Shown here in pieces: positions 38,092-46,532 of a DNA stretch of 64,000 bases. Numbering within the stretch: the first letter of the stretch is position 1; the number at the start of each line of letters is the position of its first letter. The notes beneath the pieces were generated by a model. That model saw only the letters and a program-made list of their open reading frames with translations. It ran no database searches and was not told the DNA's origin. The stretch lies in assembly GCA_021413885.1 (NCBI GenBank), contig JAIOPM010000038.1, forward strand, positions 115,031 to 179,030. Reading direction: 5' to 3'. Origin of the DNA: Planctomycetota bacterium. Lineage in GTDB: Bacteria; Planctomycetota; UBA1135; GCA-002686595. A program made the translations under genes and the position numbers.

Positions 38092-39474
38092 GTGCGGGTG
38101 CCCACCGAACTTGTCGCGCTCGCCCTCGACCTCGGCACCACGCGCATCAAGGCCGGGGCGATCGACGCGGACGGGAAGCTCTCGCACGTACACGCGATCG
38201 ACAGCCCGCCGACGCTCGGCACCGGACGCGAACGCCTGAGCGATCCCGACGCGTGGCGGCGCGCGGCGCTCGGGCTCGTCGCCGAGCTCGACCGCGAGTT
38301 GGATGCGACGTTGCCGATCGGGCTGTCGAGCCAACGCTCGAGCTTCCTGTTCGTCGACGCGCGCCACCAACGGCCGCGTTCGCCGTTGATCTCGTGGCAG
38401 GATCGCAGCGCGGAGGCCTGGTGCACGGCGCATCGCGCGTTCGAGCCGCGCATGCGCGCGTTGTCGGGCCTCGTGCTCTCGCCGCACTACGTCGGGCCGA
38501 AGATCGCGGCGCGAGTCGAGAGCGATCGAGCGCTCGCCGAAGCACTCGGGAGCGGCGAAGTCCAAGTGCGCACGCTCGACGCGTGGATCGTCGCCGCCCT
38601 CGAACGCGACCTCGCGACGCGCACCGATCTGTCGTGCGCCGCGCGAACCGGTTTGGTCGATCTCGAGACGCGCGGGTACTCGGACGAGTTGCTCGGAGCG
38701 TTCGGCGTGCCGCGCGTCGCCCTCGCGCCGCTCGCGCCGAGCGTCGACCTCGGAGCGCCGCGCGTGCGCGCGCAGCTCGCCGACCAAGCGTCCGCGGCGC
38801 TCGCGGTGCTCGGCGAGGAAGCCGGCGGCGCGTTGGTCAACCTCGGCACCGGCGGTTTCGTGTTGGTCGCGACCGGCGCGCGCGCGGTGCGCGCCGACGG
38901 CTACTTGACCGCACCGATCCTTGCACGCGAACGCTCCGCCGCGTTCGTGCTCGAAGGCACGATCAACGCCGGCGGCGCGACGGCCGAGCGTTTCGCTTCG
39001 GGCCCGACCGCGTGGCCCGACGTCGATCCGACGCCGGACGAATTCTGCGTGCCCGACGAGAACGGTTGGGGCGCGCCGTTCTGGCGGGCGGACGGAACCC
39101 TGCGCTTCTCCGGCGGCACGCATGTCGGTTGCCACGCCGATCTCCGCCGCGTCGTGCTCGAAGGTCTGTGCTTCCGCGTCGCGTCGATCCTCGCCGACCT
39201 CGGTCGCGCGACGAAGGTCGAACGCGTCGCGCTCGCCGGCGGACTCGCGCACGATCCGTTCGTCGCGCGGGCGTTGGCCGCGGTGCTCGTTCGACCGATC
39301 GAGGTGGTCGGCGAATTCGAAGCGTCGCTCTCTGGCGTCGGCCGCCTCGCGGCGGGCCTCGATCCGCGCGAACGCGCACGACCTACGTCGGTCGAACCAC
39401 GCGACGGCGACGCATGGCTGCGCGAGAAGTACGAACGTTGGCGCGCGTGGGTAGCGACGCTCGGCCCGACGTAG
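38092..39474 (+). CDS. FGGY-family carbohydrate kinase
   Basis: 460 residues from GTG 38092 (GTG 38098 is an alternative). The N-terminal phosphate-1 loop is ALALDLGTTRIKAGAIDADG. SPLISWQDRSAEAW follows, then GGALVNLGTGGFVLVATGA (phosphate-2 loop) and ERVALAGGLAHDPFVARAL (adenosine loop). This is the ASKHA fold of glycerol, xylulose and related sugar kinases. The exact substrate cannot be read from the sequence and no sugar transporter or isomerase is adjacent. It is slightly shorter than typical glycerol kinase. Confidence 0.87.
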   Translation: MRVPTELVALALDLGTTRIKAGAIDADGKLSHVHAIDSPPTLGTGRERLSDPDAWRRAALGLVAELDRELDATLPIGLSSQRSSFLFVDARHQRPRSPLISWQDRSAEAWCTAHRAFEPRMRALSGLVLSPHYVGPKIAARVESDRALAEALGSGEVQVRTLDAWIVAALERDLATRTDLSCAARTGLVDLETRGYSDELLGAFGVPRVALAPLAPSVDLGAPRVRAQLADQASAALAVLGEEAGGALVNLGTGGFVLVATGARAVRADGYLTAPILARERSAAFVLEGTINAGGATAERFASGPTAWPDVDPTPDEFCVPDENGWGAPFWRADGTLRFSGGTHVGCHADLRRVVLEGLCFRVASILADLGRATKVERVALAGGLAHDPFVARALAAVLVRPIEVVGEFEASLSGVGRLAAGLDPRERARPTSVEPRDGDAWLREKYERWRAWVATLGPT

Positions 39475-39643
39475 CGACGGTCACACTGTTGGACACAGCC
39501 CGAGTCGGATCGAGCCGCTGCAATGTGTGCGGGGAACCAGTGAGCGACGTCCTCGAGCTCAACGGCGTTCGGGTTGCCTCATGGCAGAAATCGAGCGACG
39601 GGTAGTCGGCACCCCCCCGGGCAGTCGCCGCTCATCAAACACC

Positions 39644-39743
39644 CATCAAGCAACGTGCGCGGCTCTAACTCGTGGATGCGAGACGTGTTGCGTCCTGCCG
39701 GCGGCGACGGTCGAGCGATCGGACGGCATCGCATCAAGCAACG
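39644..39743 (+). repeat. 12-bp direct repeat flanking a compositionally odd gap
   Basis: CATCAAGCAACG occurs at 39644-39655 and again at 39732-39743, the second copy spanning the 3' end of the broken AlbA_2 gene. The 258-bp gap 39475-39733 otherwise holds a C7 run near 39611-39618 and no supported gene. With only 12 bp the repeat may be chance. Confidence 0.45.
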
Positions 39744-41230
39744 CCGCCGTGGCTCGACGCGGGAACGGCCCAGAAGGGAAGGTAGCGCCTGAGCCTGTAC
39801 CCGACCGTCGGATCCTGGATCGCGATGACGCCTGCATCGACGGCCTCATTCAGCAGGTTGGAAGCCGTGGCTGCGTTCTTCTCGTCGATTCCGAAGCGCT
39901 CGCGAAGCGAGGTGTTCGTCATCGGCTGCCGAGTCACGTAACGCAAGCAGGCGTGCAAGTAGCACGCGCGCACCCTGTCTGCCTTCTCCATGTCCCGCAA
40001 GGCGCGATGCCCGAACAACACGACGCGCATGGAGTCGCCGGAAGTCTCGAACAGCGGTGCGGGAAGTTGGAAGAACTCGATCTCGAACACGACTTTGTCG
40101 ATGCCGCTACCGCGCTCCTCGCAAATGCCGAAGCGTCGCATCAGTGCAGCAAGCTTCTCGTTTCGCGACCGCGGCGGTTGATCGAGCAAGCGTTCCGTGG
40201 GAACCAGTGGCCGCCCCGGATTCGTGACTTCCATGCGATCGTCGAACACCTCGATCATCGGACCCGCACCGGTGACCGCGAAGTCCTGGTGGATGAGTGC
40301 ATTCGCGACGACCTCGCGCACGACGAGCGGCGGGAACATCGGAACCGACTTTCGCAGGGCCTGCTCGATGACTTCGTTCGTCGGGAGCGCGGCGACGACC
40401 TGTTGGACGAGAGCCTCGAAGCCCGACGCGTAGCCGGACGACACCACCTGCTCCTTCGTCGTGAGGATCCTCCCCTTGCCTGCGTACTGGACGATGCGAA
40501 CCGACTTCCGCCGAAGGGCATCGAACTGAGCGAGGTCCTTCGCCAGCAAGACTGCGCCGAGGTTCGTGATGTTCCACGCCCCGCTCTCGGAACGTTCGAC
40601 TAGGCCTTCGGCCAGAAGCGCGCCGAGAATGCCGGCCTGATCCGGCGGCAGTGGAATACTCAACAGGTCGAAGTACGACGGGAATGCGAGCAACCGGAGT
40701 ACGTCATCGCCGGTCAGGCGCTGGGCGGCGATGCCACCCTCGAACGCCGCGGATGTGAATCGTTGCCAAAGCGCGCGCTCCTTCTCGGGATGGTCCTTGA
40801 GCCTCTTCTTGTACGACCCGACGCGAATGTACTCCTCGCCCTTGAATCGGACGGGTTGGTGAAGAGCGCTCTCGATCTCCAGGACGACGACGTGCGCCCC
40901 GTCGACCTCGCAGGAATGGAAGCGAAAGGGAACCTGCGGCTCGAGCAAGCGGGTCAGCCAATTCTCCAGGTCTTCGTTGCCTTGCTTTGCAGCGGTTGGC
41001 TCGAACGCGGTGCCGACGACACGTCGTGTCCGGTCCTCGACGCCCCACACGACGTAGGCCCGCGGCTTCCACAGAAGCGCGGCAGAGTTTGCCAACGCCG
41101 AGATGTACTCACCGATTTCAGAGTGGTTGGCGTTGTCGACCTTGAACTAGACCGATTCGGCCTCGCGAGGGAGGCCACAGAGTTCCCGCGCAAGCGCCTC
41201 GATCTGAAGTGATGAACGGGGCTCGCTCAT
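39734..41230 (-). pseudogene. AlbA_2 (Schlafen-like) DNA-binding ATPase, broken by one in-frame TAG
   Basis: Reading from ATG 41228-41230 gives 499 codons with one internal TAG at 41147-41149 (codon 28). Before it the frame reads LARELCGLPREAESV and directly after it FKVDNANHSEIGEYISALAN, so the stop replaces the glutamate of the family motif E.E.VEFK; GAG to TAG is a single-base change. The remaining 470 codons are intact: VVWGVEDRTRRVVGT, EYIRVGSYKKRLKDHPEKE, PPLVVREVVANALIHQDF, FGICEERGSGIDKVV, then a winged-helix end. This is the RecG-like AlbA_2 plus GHKL ATPase family. A TTG at 41095 could give a shortened protein lacking the domain start. Base composition is less GC-rich than the neighbours, suggesting transfer. 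Confidence 0.85.
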
Positions 41231-41278
41231 GCGCTGCTCTCCAACGAATGCTGTGTCATGACTGCACGGGCGACCCGG

Positions 41279-41509
41279 CTAGTCGATGTTGCACGAGCCG
41301 GGGCCGCGCGGATCGCCGCAGGTTCCGCACGAGCCCGGAGAGGGAGGCGCGCCGCGTTCCACGCTCGACTCGCCGCGCACGGCGAAGGTCGAGAGCTGGC
41401 GCTCGACGCCCTTCGAGCGGCACTGCGGACACAGCACTTCCTCGGAGCCGAAGACCAGTTCCTCGAACCGGTGTTCACAACGCGCGCAGACGTAGACGAA
41501 AAGCGGCAT
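41279..41509 (-). CDS. FmdB-family zinc-ribbon protein
   Basis: 76 residues from ATG 41507-41509. MPLFVYVCARCEHRFEELVF and LCPQCRSKGVERQLSTF form the FmdB regulatory-type zinc ribbon (two CxxC knuckles). The tail adds a Ser/Pro linker and more cysteines (SCGTCGDPRGPGSC), seen in some FmdB proteins. The role is not established; it may bind nucleic acid or act as a small redox or zinc protein. It is divergent from ppx and adjacent to the broken AlbA_2 gene. Confidence 0.88.
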   Translation of the reverse strand: MPLFVYVCARCEHRFEELVFGSEEVLCPQCRSKGVERQLSTFAVRGESSVERGAPPSPGSCGTCGDPRGPGSCNID

Positions 41510-41572
41510 GGGTCGATTCGCGAGCGTTGAGTCGCATCGCGCTTCACAGTATAGACGACCGCGGACCCCACG

Positions 41573-43072
41573 ATGGCCATCAAGAAGAACGAGCCCTCCT
41601 TCGCTGCGGTCGATCTCGGGTCGAACAGTTTCCACCTCTTGGTCGCGCAGCTCTCGCACGGACAGATGCTCGTGCTCGATCGGCTGCGCGAGCGCGTCGC
41701 CCTCGCCGAAGGCCTCGGGCCGGAACGCAAGATCCGCAAGGATCCCGAGGCGCGCGCGCTCGACGCGCTCGAACGCTACGGCCAACGTCTGCGCGAGTTC
41801 GCGCCGTCGCGGGTCCGCGCGGTCGGCACCAACACGCTGCGGGTCGCGCGCAACGCGAAGGAGTTCCTCGAACGCGCCGAGAAGGCGCTCGGCCATCCGA
41901 TCGAAGTCGTGTCGGGGCGCGAAGAGGCGCGGCTGATCTTCCTCGGCGTCACGCACTCGCTCGCCGACGAGAATCGTCGTCGTCTCGTCGTCGACGTCGG
42001 CGGCGGCTCGACCGAGTGCATCCTCGGCGACGGGTTCGAGCCGCTCGCGATGGATTCGCTCGCGATGGGTTGCGTCGAGTACTCGTCGCAGTTCTTCGAG
42101 GACGGCGCGATCACGCGCGACGGCCTCAAGCGCGCGCAGATCGCCGCGAGCCTCGAACTCTCGCCGATCCGTCGCCGCTACAAGAGCCTCGGCTGGGAGG
42201 CGTGCGTCGGTTCGTCGGGCACGATCCTCGCGATCGAAGCGGTGCTGCGCGCGAACCAATGGTCCGACGGCGGCATAACGCGGCGCGGGCTGAAGCGCCT
42301 GAGGCGTGCGCTGCTCGAAGCGGGCCACGCGTCGAAGCTCGAGCTCGAAGGTCTGCAACCCGAACGCGCCGGCGTGATCGCCGCGGGCTTCGCGATCGTC
42401 AACGCGATCTTCAAGAGCTTTCGTCTCGTCCGCCTCGACGTCGCCGAAGGCGCGCTGCGCGAAGGCGTTCTCTACGACCTCGCCGGCCGGACGATGCACG
42501 ACGACGCGCGCGAGCGCACGATCCGCGCGTGGCAACAGCGTTGGGGCGTCGACCTCGAACACGCGGCGCGCGTCGAACGCACCGCGCTCGCGTTGCTCGA
42601 CCAAGTCGCCGACGACTGGAACCTGCCGCTCGAATCGTCGCGGCGTCTGCTCGCGTGGGGCACGCGCCTCTTCGAGATCGGGCTCTCGGTCGCGTACTCG
42701 GGCTACCACCGCCACGGCGCGTACCTCGTGCAGAACGGCGACATGCCGGGCTTCTCGCGCGGCGATCAAGCCGAGTTGGCGGCGCTGCTCGGCGCGCACC
42801 GCCGCAAACTCGAGAAGGAGGCGTTCGCCGCCTTCCCTCCGTCACGCGCGGCGCTTCTCCTTCGTCTCGCCGTCCTCTTCCGACTCGCCGTCCGACTCAA
42901 TCGGAGTCGCAGCCCCAAGCCCCTTCCCGTCCTGCATCTCGCCGCGCGACGCGGCGCGTTGGAACTCGCCTTTCCCAAGCACTGGCTTGAGAACCACGCG
43001 CTCACCCGGACCGACTTGGAGGAGGAGATCCTGCTGCTGCGCACGGTCGGCATCGCGCTCGACGCTCGTTAG
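41573..43072 (+). CDS. ppx: Exopolyphosphatase (Ppx/GppA family)
   Basis: A 499-residue protein. The ASKHA core has SFAAVDLGSNSFHLLVAQ and LVVDVGGGSTECILGDG, with VSGREEARLIFLG between. The HD-like C-terminal half (YSGYHRHGAYLVQNGDMPGF) and the terminal domain (LHLAARRGALELAFPKHWLE) make this the long Ppx form. It hydrolyses inorganic polyphosphate or pppGpp. Its last 231 nt overlap the 3' end of ppk1 on the other strand; the overlapped residues still follow the family consensus, so the ppx reading frame is genuine to its stop. It forms a polyphosphate module with ppk1, CHAD and sixA. Confidence 0.93.
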   Translation: MAIKKNEPSFAAVDLGSNSFHLLVAQLSHGQMLVLDRLRERVALAEGLGPERKIRKDPEARALDALERYGQRLREFAPSRVRAVGTNTLRVARNAKEFLERAEKALGHPIEVVSGREEARLIFLGVTHSLADENRRRLVVDVGGGSTECILGDGFEPLAMDSLAMGCVEYSSQFFEDGAITRDGLKRAQIAASLELSPIRRRYKSLGWEACVGSSGTILAIEAVLRANQWSDGGITRRGLKRLRRALLEAGHASKLELEGLQPERAGVIAAGFAIVNAIFKSFRLVRLDVAEGALREGVLYDLAGRTMHDDARERTIRAWQQRWGVDLEHAARVERTALALLDQVADDWNLPLESSRRLLAWGTRLFEIGLSVAYSGYHRHGAYLVQNGDMPGFSRGDQAELAALLGAHRRKLEKEAFAAFPPSRAALLLRLAVLFRLAVRLNRSRSPKPLPVLHLAARRGALELAFPKHWLENHALTRTDLEEEILLLRTVGIALDAR

Positions 43073-45145
43073 GCCGCAGAGTCGTTCGAGGAGGACTTCC
43101 TGCGCGGCGCGCGCCTTTTCCTTGCCCGGCTTCGCGCGCCGGTACTTGCCGTCGGGGCCGAGCAACCACGCCTGCACGTTGTCGACGAGGTACGGCTCGA
43201 GGCATTCCGCGACGAGACGATGGCGCAGACGCTGATCGTCGATCGGGAAGCACGTCTCGACGCGCCAGAAGAAATTGCGTTGCATCCAATCGGCGCTGGC
43301 GCAGTAGAGCTGCTCGTCGCCGTCGTTGCGGAAGTAGAAGAGGCGGCTGTGCTCGAGGAAACGTCCGACGATCGAGCGCACGCGGATCGACTCCGACACG
43401 CCGGGCACGCCGGGCCGCAAGCAGCAGATGCCGCGCACTACAAGATCGATCTGCACGCCGGATTGCGACGCCTTGTAGAGCGCTTGGATGATCCGCGGCT
43501 CGGTCAGCGAGTTCATCTTCGCGATGATGCGACCGGGCTTGCCCGCGAGCGCGAGCTTCGCCTCGCGTTCGACCATGCCGAGCAACGTGCGGTGCAACGT
43601 GAACGGCGATTGCAAGACGCGCTTCAGCCGACCGACCTTGCCGAGTCCGGTCAGTTGGTTGAAGAGCTTGTGCACGTCCTCGCCGATCGCGCGGTCGCAC
43701 GTGAGGAAGCCGATGTCGGTGTACGCGCGCGACGTCTTCGAGTGGTAGTTGCCGGTGCCGAGGTGGATGTAGCGGCGGAGCTTCGCCTCCTCGCGCCGCA
43801 CGACCATCAGCATCTTCGTGTGCGCCTTGTAGCCGACGATGCCGTACACGACGCTCGCGCCGGCGGCTTGCAGTCGCGTCGCGAGGTTGATGTTCGCGGC
43901 TTCGTCGAAGCGCGCGCGCAGCTCGACCACGACGGTCACTTCCTTGCCGGCGCGCGCGGCTTCGATCAGCGCGTCGACGATCGGCGAATCGGCGCCGGTG
44001 CGGTAGAGCGTCTGCTTGATCGCGAGCACATTCGGATCCGCCGCGGCTTGACGCACGAACTCGACCACCGGCGAGAACGAGTCGTACGGATGGTGCAGCA
44101 GCAGATCGCCCTTGCGCAGCGCCTCGAAGAGATCGGTGCGCTCCTCGACACGCCGCGGCACGCGCGCCATGAACGGCAGGTACTTCAAGTCCGGCCGCGG
44201 CACCATGTCGTAGATCGCGGCGACGCGGTGCAAGTTGACGATGCCGTCGACGCGGTAGAGATCCGCGGGCTCGAGATCGAACGTCGACAACAGATAGTGC
44301 GCCATCTCGTCGGGGCAGTTCTTCGCCACCTCGAGACGCACGGTTTCGCCGAAGTTGCGCGACGTGAGCTCGCCCTTCAACGTCCGCATCAAGTCGTCGG
44401 TCTCTTCCTCGTCGACCCACAGGTCGCTGTTGCGCGTGACGCGGAATTGCCAACAGCCGGTGACCTCGAGGCCGGGGAAGACCTCGCCGATGTGCGCGTG
44501 CACGATCGACGAGAGCAACACGAAGTCGTGGCCGATGCCGTCGCCGCCCTTCAACGGAATCAAGCGCGGCAACGAGCGCGGGACCTGCACGACGGCGATC
44601 CCGCTCGTCCGCCCGAACGCGTCCTGGCCTTGCAGCGAGACGATGAAGTTCAAGCTCTTGTTGAGCACGCGCGGGAACGGGTGCGCGGGATCGAGTCCGA
44701 CCGGCGTCAACACCGGCAGCACCTCGGTCAGGAAGAAGCGCCGGATCCACTTCGCCTGACGCGGCGTCCAGAAGCCGCGGCGCCAGATCTTGATGCGTTG
44801 GCGTTCGAGCTCGGGCAGCAACACCTCGTTGAGCACGCGATACTGCTCGGCGACCAACTGGTGCGCCGCTTCGCCGATGCGCTCCATCGTCGCGACGGAA
44901 GTCAGACCGTCCGCGTCGGTCGACGTCGCGCCGTGCGCGATCTGTTGCTTCAAGCCCGACACGCGGATCTCGAAGAACTCGTCGAGGTTGGTCGACGAGA
45001 TCGAGAGGAAGCGCAGGCGTTCGAGCAGCGGCACGCCCGCGTCCTTCGCCTGTTCGAGGACGCGCACGTTGAACTCGAGCGCCGAGAGCTCTCGATTGAT
45101 GTAGAGACTCGGATCGCGGAGATCGAACGGCGCGGGCTGCGGCAT
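42842..45145 (-). CDS. ppk1: Polyphosphate kinase 1
   Basis: 767 residues from ATG 45143-45145. It begins YINRELSALEFNVRVLEQA and continues NLDEFFEIRVSGLKQQ, RYIHLGTGNYHSKTSRAYTD (catalytic histidine region), and SADWMQRNFFWRVETCFPID. Homology ends near LERLCGLTSVE; the last 80 or so residues (GERVVLKPVLGKGEFQRAAS, then an acidic/Lys tail) are read antisense to the 3' end of ppx and are not part of the usual enzyme. It makes polyphosphate reversibly from ATP. Convergent with ppx, divergent from the CHAD gene. Confidence 0.95.
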   Translation of the reverse strand: MPQPAPFDLRDPSLYINRELSALEFNVRVLEQAKDAGVPLLERLRFLSISSTNLDEFFEIRVSGLKQQIAHGATSTDADGLTSVATMERIGEAAHQLVAEQYRVLNEVLLPELERQRIKIWRRGFWTPRQAKWIRRFFLTEVLPVLTPVGLDPAHPFPRVLNKSLNFIVSLQGQDAFGRTSGIAVVQVPRSLPRLIPLKGGDGIGHDFVLLSSIVHAHIGEVFPGLEVTGCWQFRVTRNSDLWVDEEETDDLMRTLKGELTSRNFGETVRLEVAKNCPDEMAHYLLSTFDLEPADLYRVDGIVNLHRVAAIYDMVPRPDLKYLPFMARVPRRVEERTDLFEALRKGDLLLHHPYDSFSPVVEFVRQAAADPNVLAIKQTLYRTGADSPIVDALIEAARAGKEVTVVVELRARFDEAANINLATRLQAAGASVVYGIVGYKAHTKMLMVVRREEAKLRRYIHLGTGNYHSKTSRAYTDIGFLTCDRAIGEDVHKLFNQLTGLGKVGRLKRVLQSPFTLHRTLLGMVEREAKLALAGKPGRIIAKMNSLTEPRIIQALYKASQSGVQIDLVVRGICCLRPGVPGVSESIRVRSIVGRFLEHSRLFYFRNDGDEQLYCASADWMQRNFFWRVETCFPIDDQRLRHRLVAECLEPYLVDNVQAWLLGPDGKYRRAKPGKEKARAAQEVLLERLCGLTSVERDADRAQQQDLLLQVGPGERVVLKPVLGKGEFQRAASRGEMQDGKGLGAATPIESDGESEEDGETKEKRRA

Positions 45146-45218
45146 GGGCACAGGATATCGGGACGGAGCTCGAACCCGAGCACGAGCGCCCCGCATCGAC
45201 GCGCCGAGCGCGCTCCTT

Positions 45219-45233
45219 GATGAAACCTTCATC
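45219..45233. promoter_or_regulatory. Dyad between ppk1 and CHAD gene
   Basis: GATGAA-ACC-TTCATC at 45219-45233 is a perfect 6-bp inverted repeat with a 3-nt centre in the 144-bp divergent gap. It is an AT-richer island in GC-rich DNA and could be an operator shared by both genes. The regulator is unknown; I cannot exclude chance. Confidence 0.35.
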
Positions 45234-45289
45234 CTTCGCGCGCGCCCGAGCCTTGCGACGCGCGGCGCCGCGGAAGAAACTGCCGGGCC

Positions 45290-46012
45290 GTGGTTTCCCC
45301 GCAGAACTCCGACGACGAGATCGCGCCCGCGCGGTGGCTCGAGCACTTGACGAACCATCTCGGCGTCGCGCGCAACGGCGAGGATCACGAAGGTGTTCAT
45401 CAGCTGCGCGTCGCGGCCGCGCGTTTGGAAGTGTTCCTCCGCCTCGCGGGTCGACGGTGCTTGCGCGACGACTTGCGTTGGTTGCGCGAGCGCGCGTCCG
45501 CGGTGCGCGACCTCGACGTGCTCGGTGCGTCGGGCGTTCCGGCGCCGCTCGCGGCTTGGCTCGCCGACGAGCGCACGGTCGCGCGCGCAGGTTTGGTCGA
45601 AGCGCTCGAGAGCTCGCGGCTGCGCGCGCTGCTCGAGGGTTGGCGTTGGGTGCCGGCGTTGCGGCGCGTCGACGCGGTGGAACGACGCGAGCAAATTGCG
45701 CGGCGCACCACGAAGCGCGCGCGGCGCACGTTCGACGCGAGCGCGTCGCTCGAGGCCTTCCACGACGTGCGGCGTTCGTTGCGGCGCCTGCGCTACGCCG
45801 ACGAATGGCTCGGGCGCGACGTCGGCGAGTTGAAGGCGCTGCAGGAGACGCTCGGGCTCTTGAACGACGTCGCGGTCGCGTACCGACTCGCGAGCGAGTG
45901 TCCGCACTCCGCGGAACTTTCCGACTACCTCGGCGGTCTCACTCGTGAACTCGATCGGCGCGCCGCGCGCGCGCGTATCGAGTTGCGCCGGCGTTTCGAA
46001 CGCGAGCCTTGA
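45290..46012 (+). CDS. CHAD domain protein
   Basis: 240 residues from GTG 45290. Conserved histidines and arginines typical of CHAD are present: EGVHQLRVAAARLEVFLRL, WLRERASAVRDLDVLG, FHDVRRSLRRLRYADEWLG, and KALQETLGLLNDVAVAYRLA. CHAD domains are all-helical, strongly basic and bind inorganic polyphosphate. No CYTH domain is attached. It lies between ppk1 (divergent) and sixA (next, same strand), which supports a polyphosphate role. Confidence 0.9.
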   Translation: MVSPQNSDDEIAPARWLEHLTNHLGVARNGEDHEGVHQLRVAAARLEVFLRLAGRRCLRDDLRWLRERASAVRDLDVLGASGVPAPLAAWLADERTVARAGLVEALESSRLRALLEGWRWVPALRRVDAVERREQIARRTTKRARRTFDASASLEAFHDVRRSLRRLRYADEWLGRDVGELKALQETLGLLNDVAVAYRLASECPHSAELSDYLGGLTRELDRRAARARIELRRRFEREP

Positions 46013-46021
46013 GGAGTGAAC

Positions 46022-46501
46022 ATGGAGCTCTACCTGATCCGCCACGCCGAGGCCGAGGAACGTTCGCGCACCGGCCGCGACGAAGCGCGCGCGCTGACGA
46101 CCCGCGGCCGCGACGAATTCGCGCGCGCGGTGCGCGGGCTCGAAAGGCTCGGCATCGAGTTCGATCAGCTGCTGCACAGTCCGCTCTTGCGCGCGATGGA
46201 GACCGCCGATCTGCTCGCGGAGTGCGTCGTCGGCGAGACGCGGGTCGCGAACGAGCTCGCGCGCGATCCGTCGACGGAGCTCTTCGCGCTCTGCACCGGC
46301 CTGCGCGTCGCGTTGGTCGGCCACGAGCCGTGGATGAGCGAGCTCACCGCGTGGCTCGTCACCGGGGATCGTTCGCGCTCCGAGGTGTTCGCGTTCAAGA
46401 AGGGCGCGATCGCGAGCCTCGAAGGCGAACTCGCGCCCGGCGCGATGCGTTTGGTCGCGTTCTGGCCGCCGGCGACGTTGGCGGAGCTCGGGCGGAAGTG
46501 A
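46022..46501 (+). CDS. sixA: SixA-like phosphohistidine phosphatase
   Basis: 159 residues from ATG 46022, chosen because GAGGAG at 46011-46016 lies 5 nt upstream; an in-frame GTG at 46016 falls inside that site. LYLIRHAEAEERS carries the catalytic RHG-type histidine (RHA), LLHSPLLRAMETADLLA the second arginine, and LVGHEPWMSEL the second histidine. SixA removes phosphate from histidine of HPt domains. It is commonly found beside ppk, ppx and CHAD genes, as here. Confidence 0.9.
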   Translation: MELYLIRHAEAEERSRTGRDEARALTTRGRDEFARAVRGLERLGIEFDQLLHSPLLRAMETADLLAECVVGETRVANELARDPSTELFALCTGLRVALVGHEPWMSELTAWLVTGDRSRSEVFAFKKGAIASLEGELAPGAMRLVAFWPPATLAELGRK

Positions 46502-46532
46502 CCGCGCGATGCGCGCCGCATAGACTGGCGCG

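Noticed and set aside
39519..39605. A short plus-strand string CNVCGEPVSDVLELNG resembling a zinc knuckle
   Set aside because: It has one CxxC only, no good start or ribosome site, and no support upstream. Possibly a fragment of a lost gene, but too short to call.
39527..40603. A 358-codon plus-strand frame opposite the AlbA_2 gene
   Set aside because: The minus strand carries clear family motifs throughout; the plus-strand translation has none.
39734..41095. AlbA_2 gene as an intact protein from TTG 41095
   Set aside because: The family domain extends upstream through FKVDNANHSEIGEYISALAN and beyond the TAG, so the TTG form lacks the start of the domain. A truncated product remains possible.
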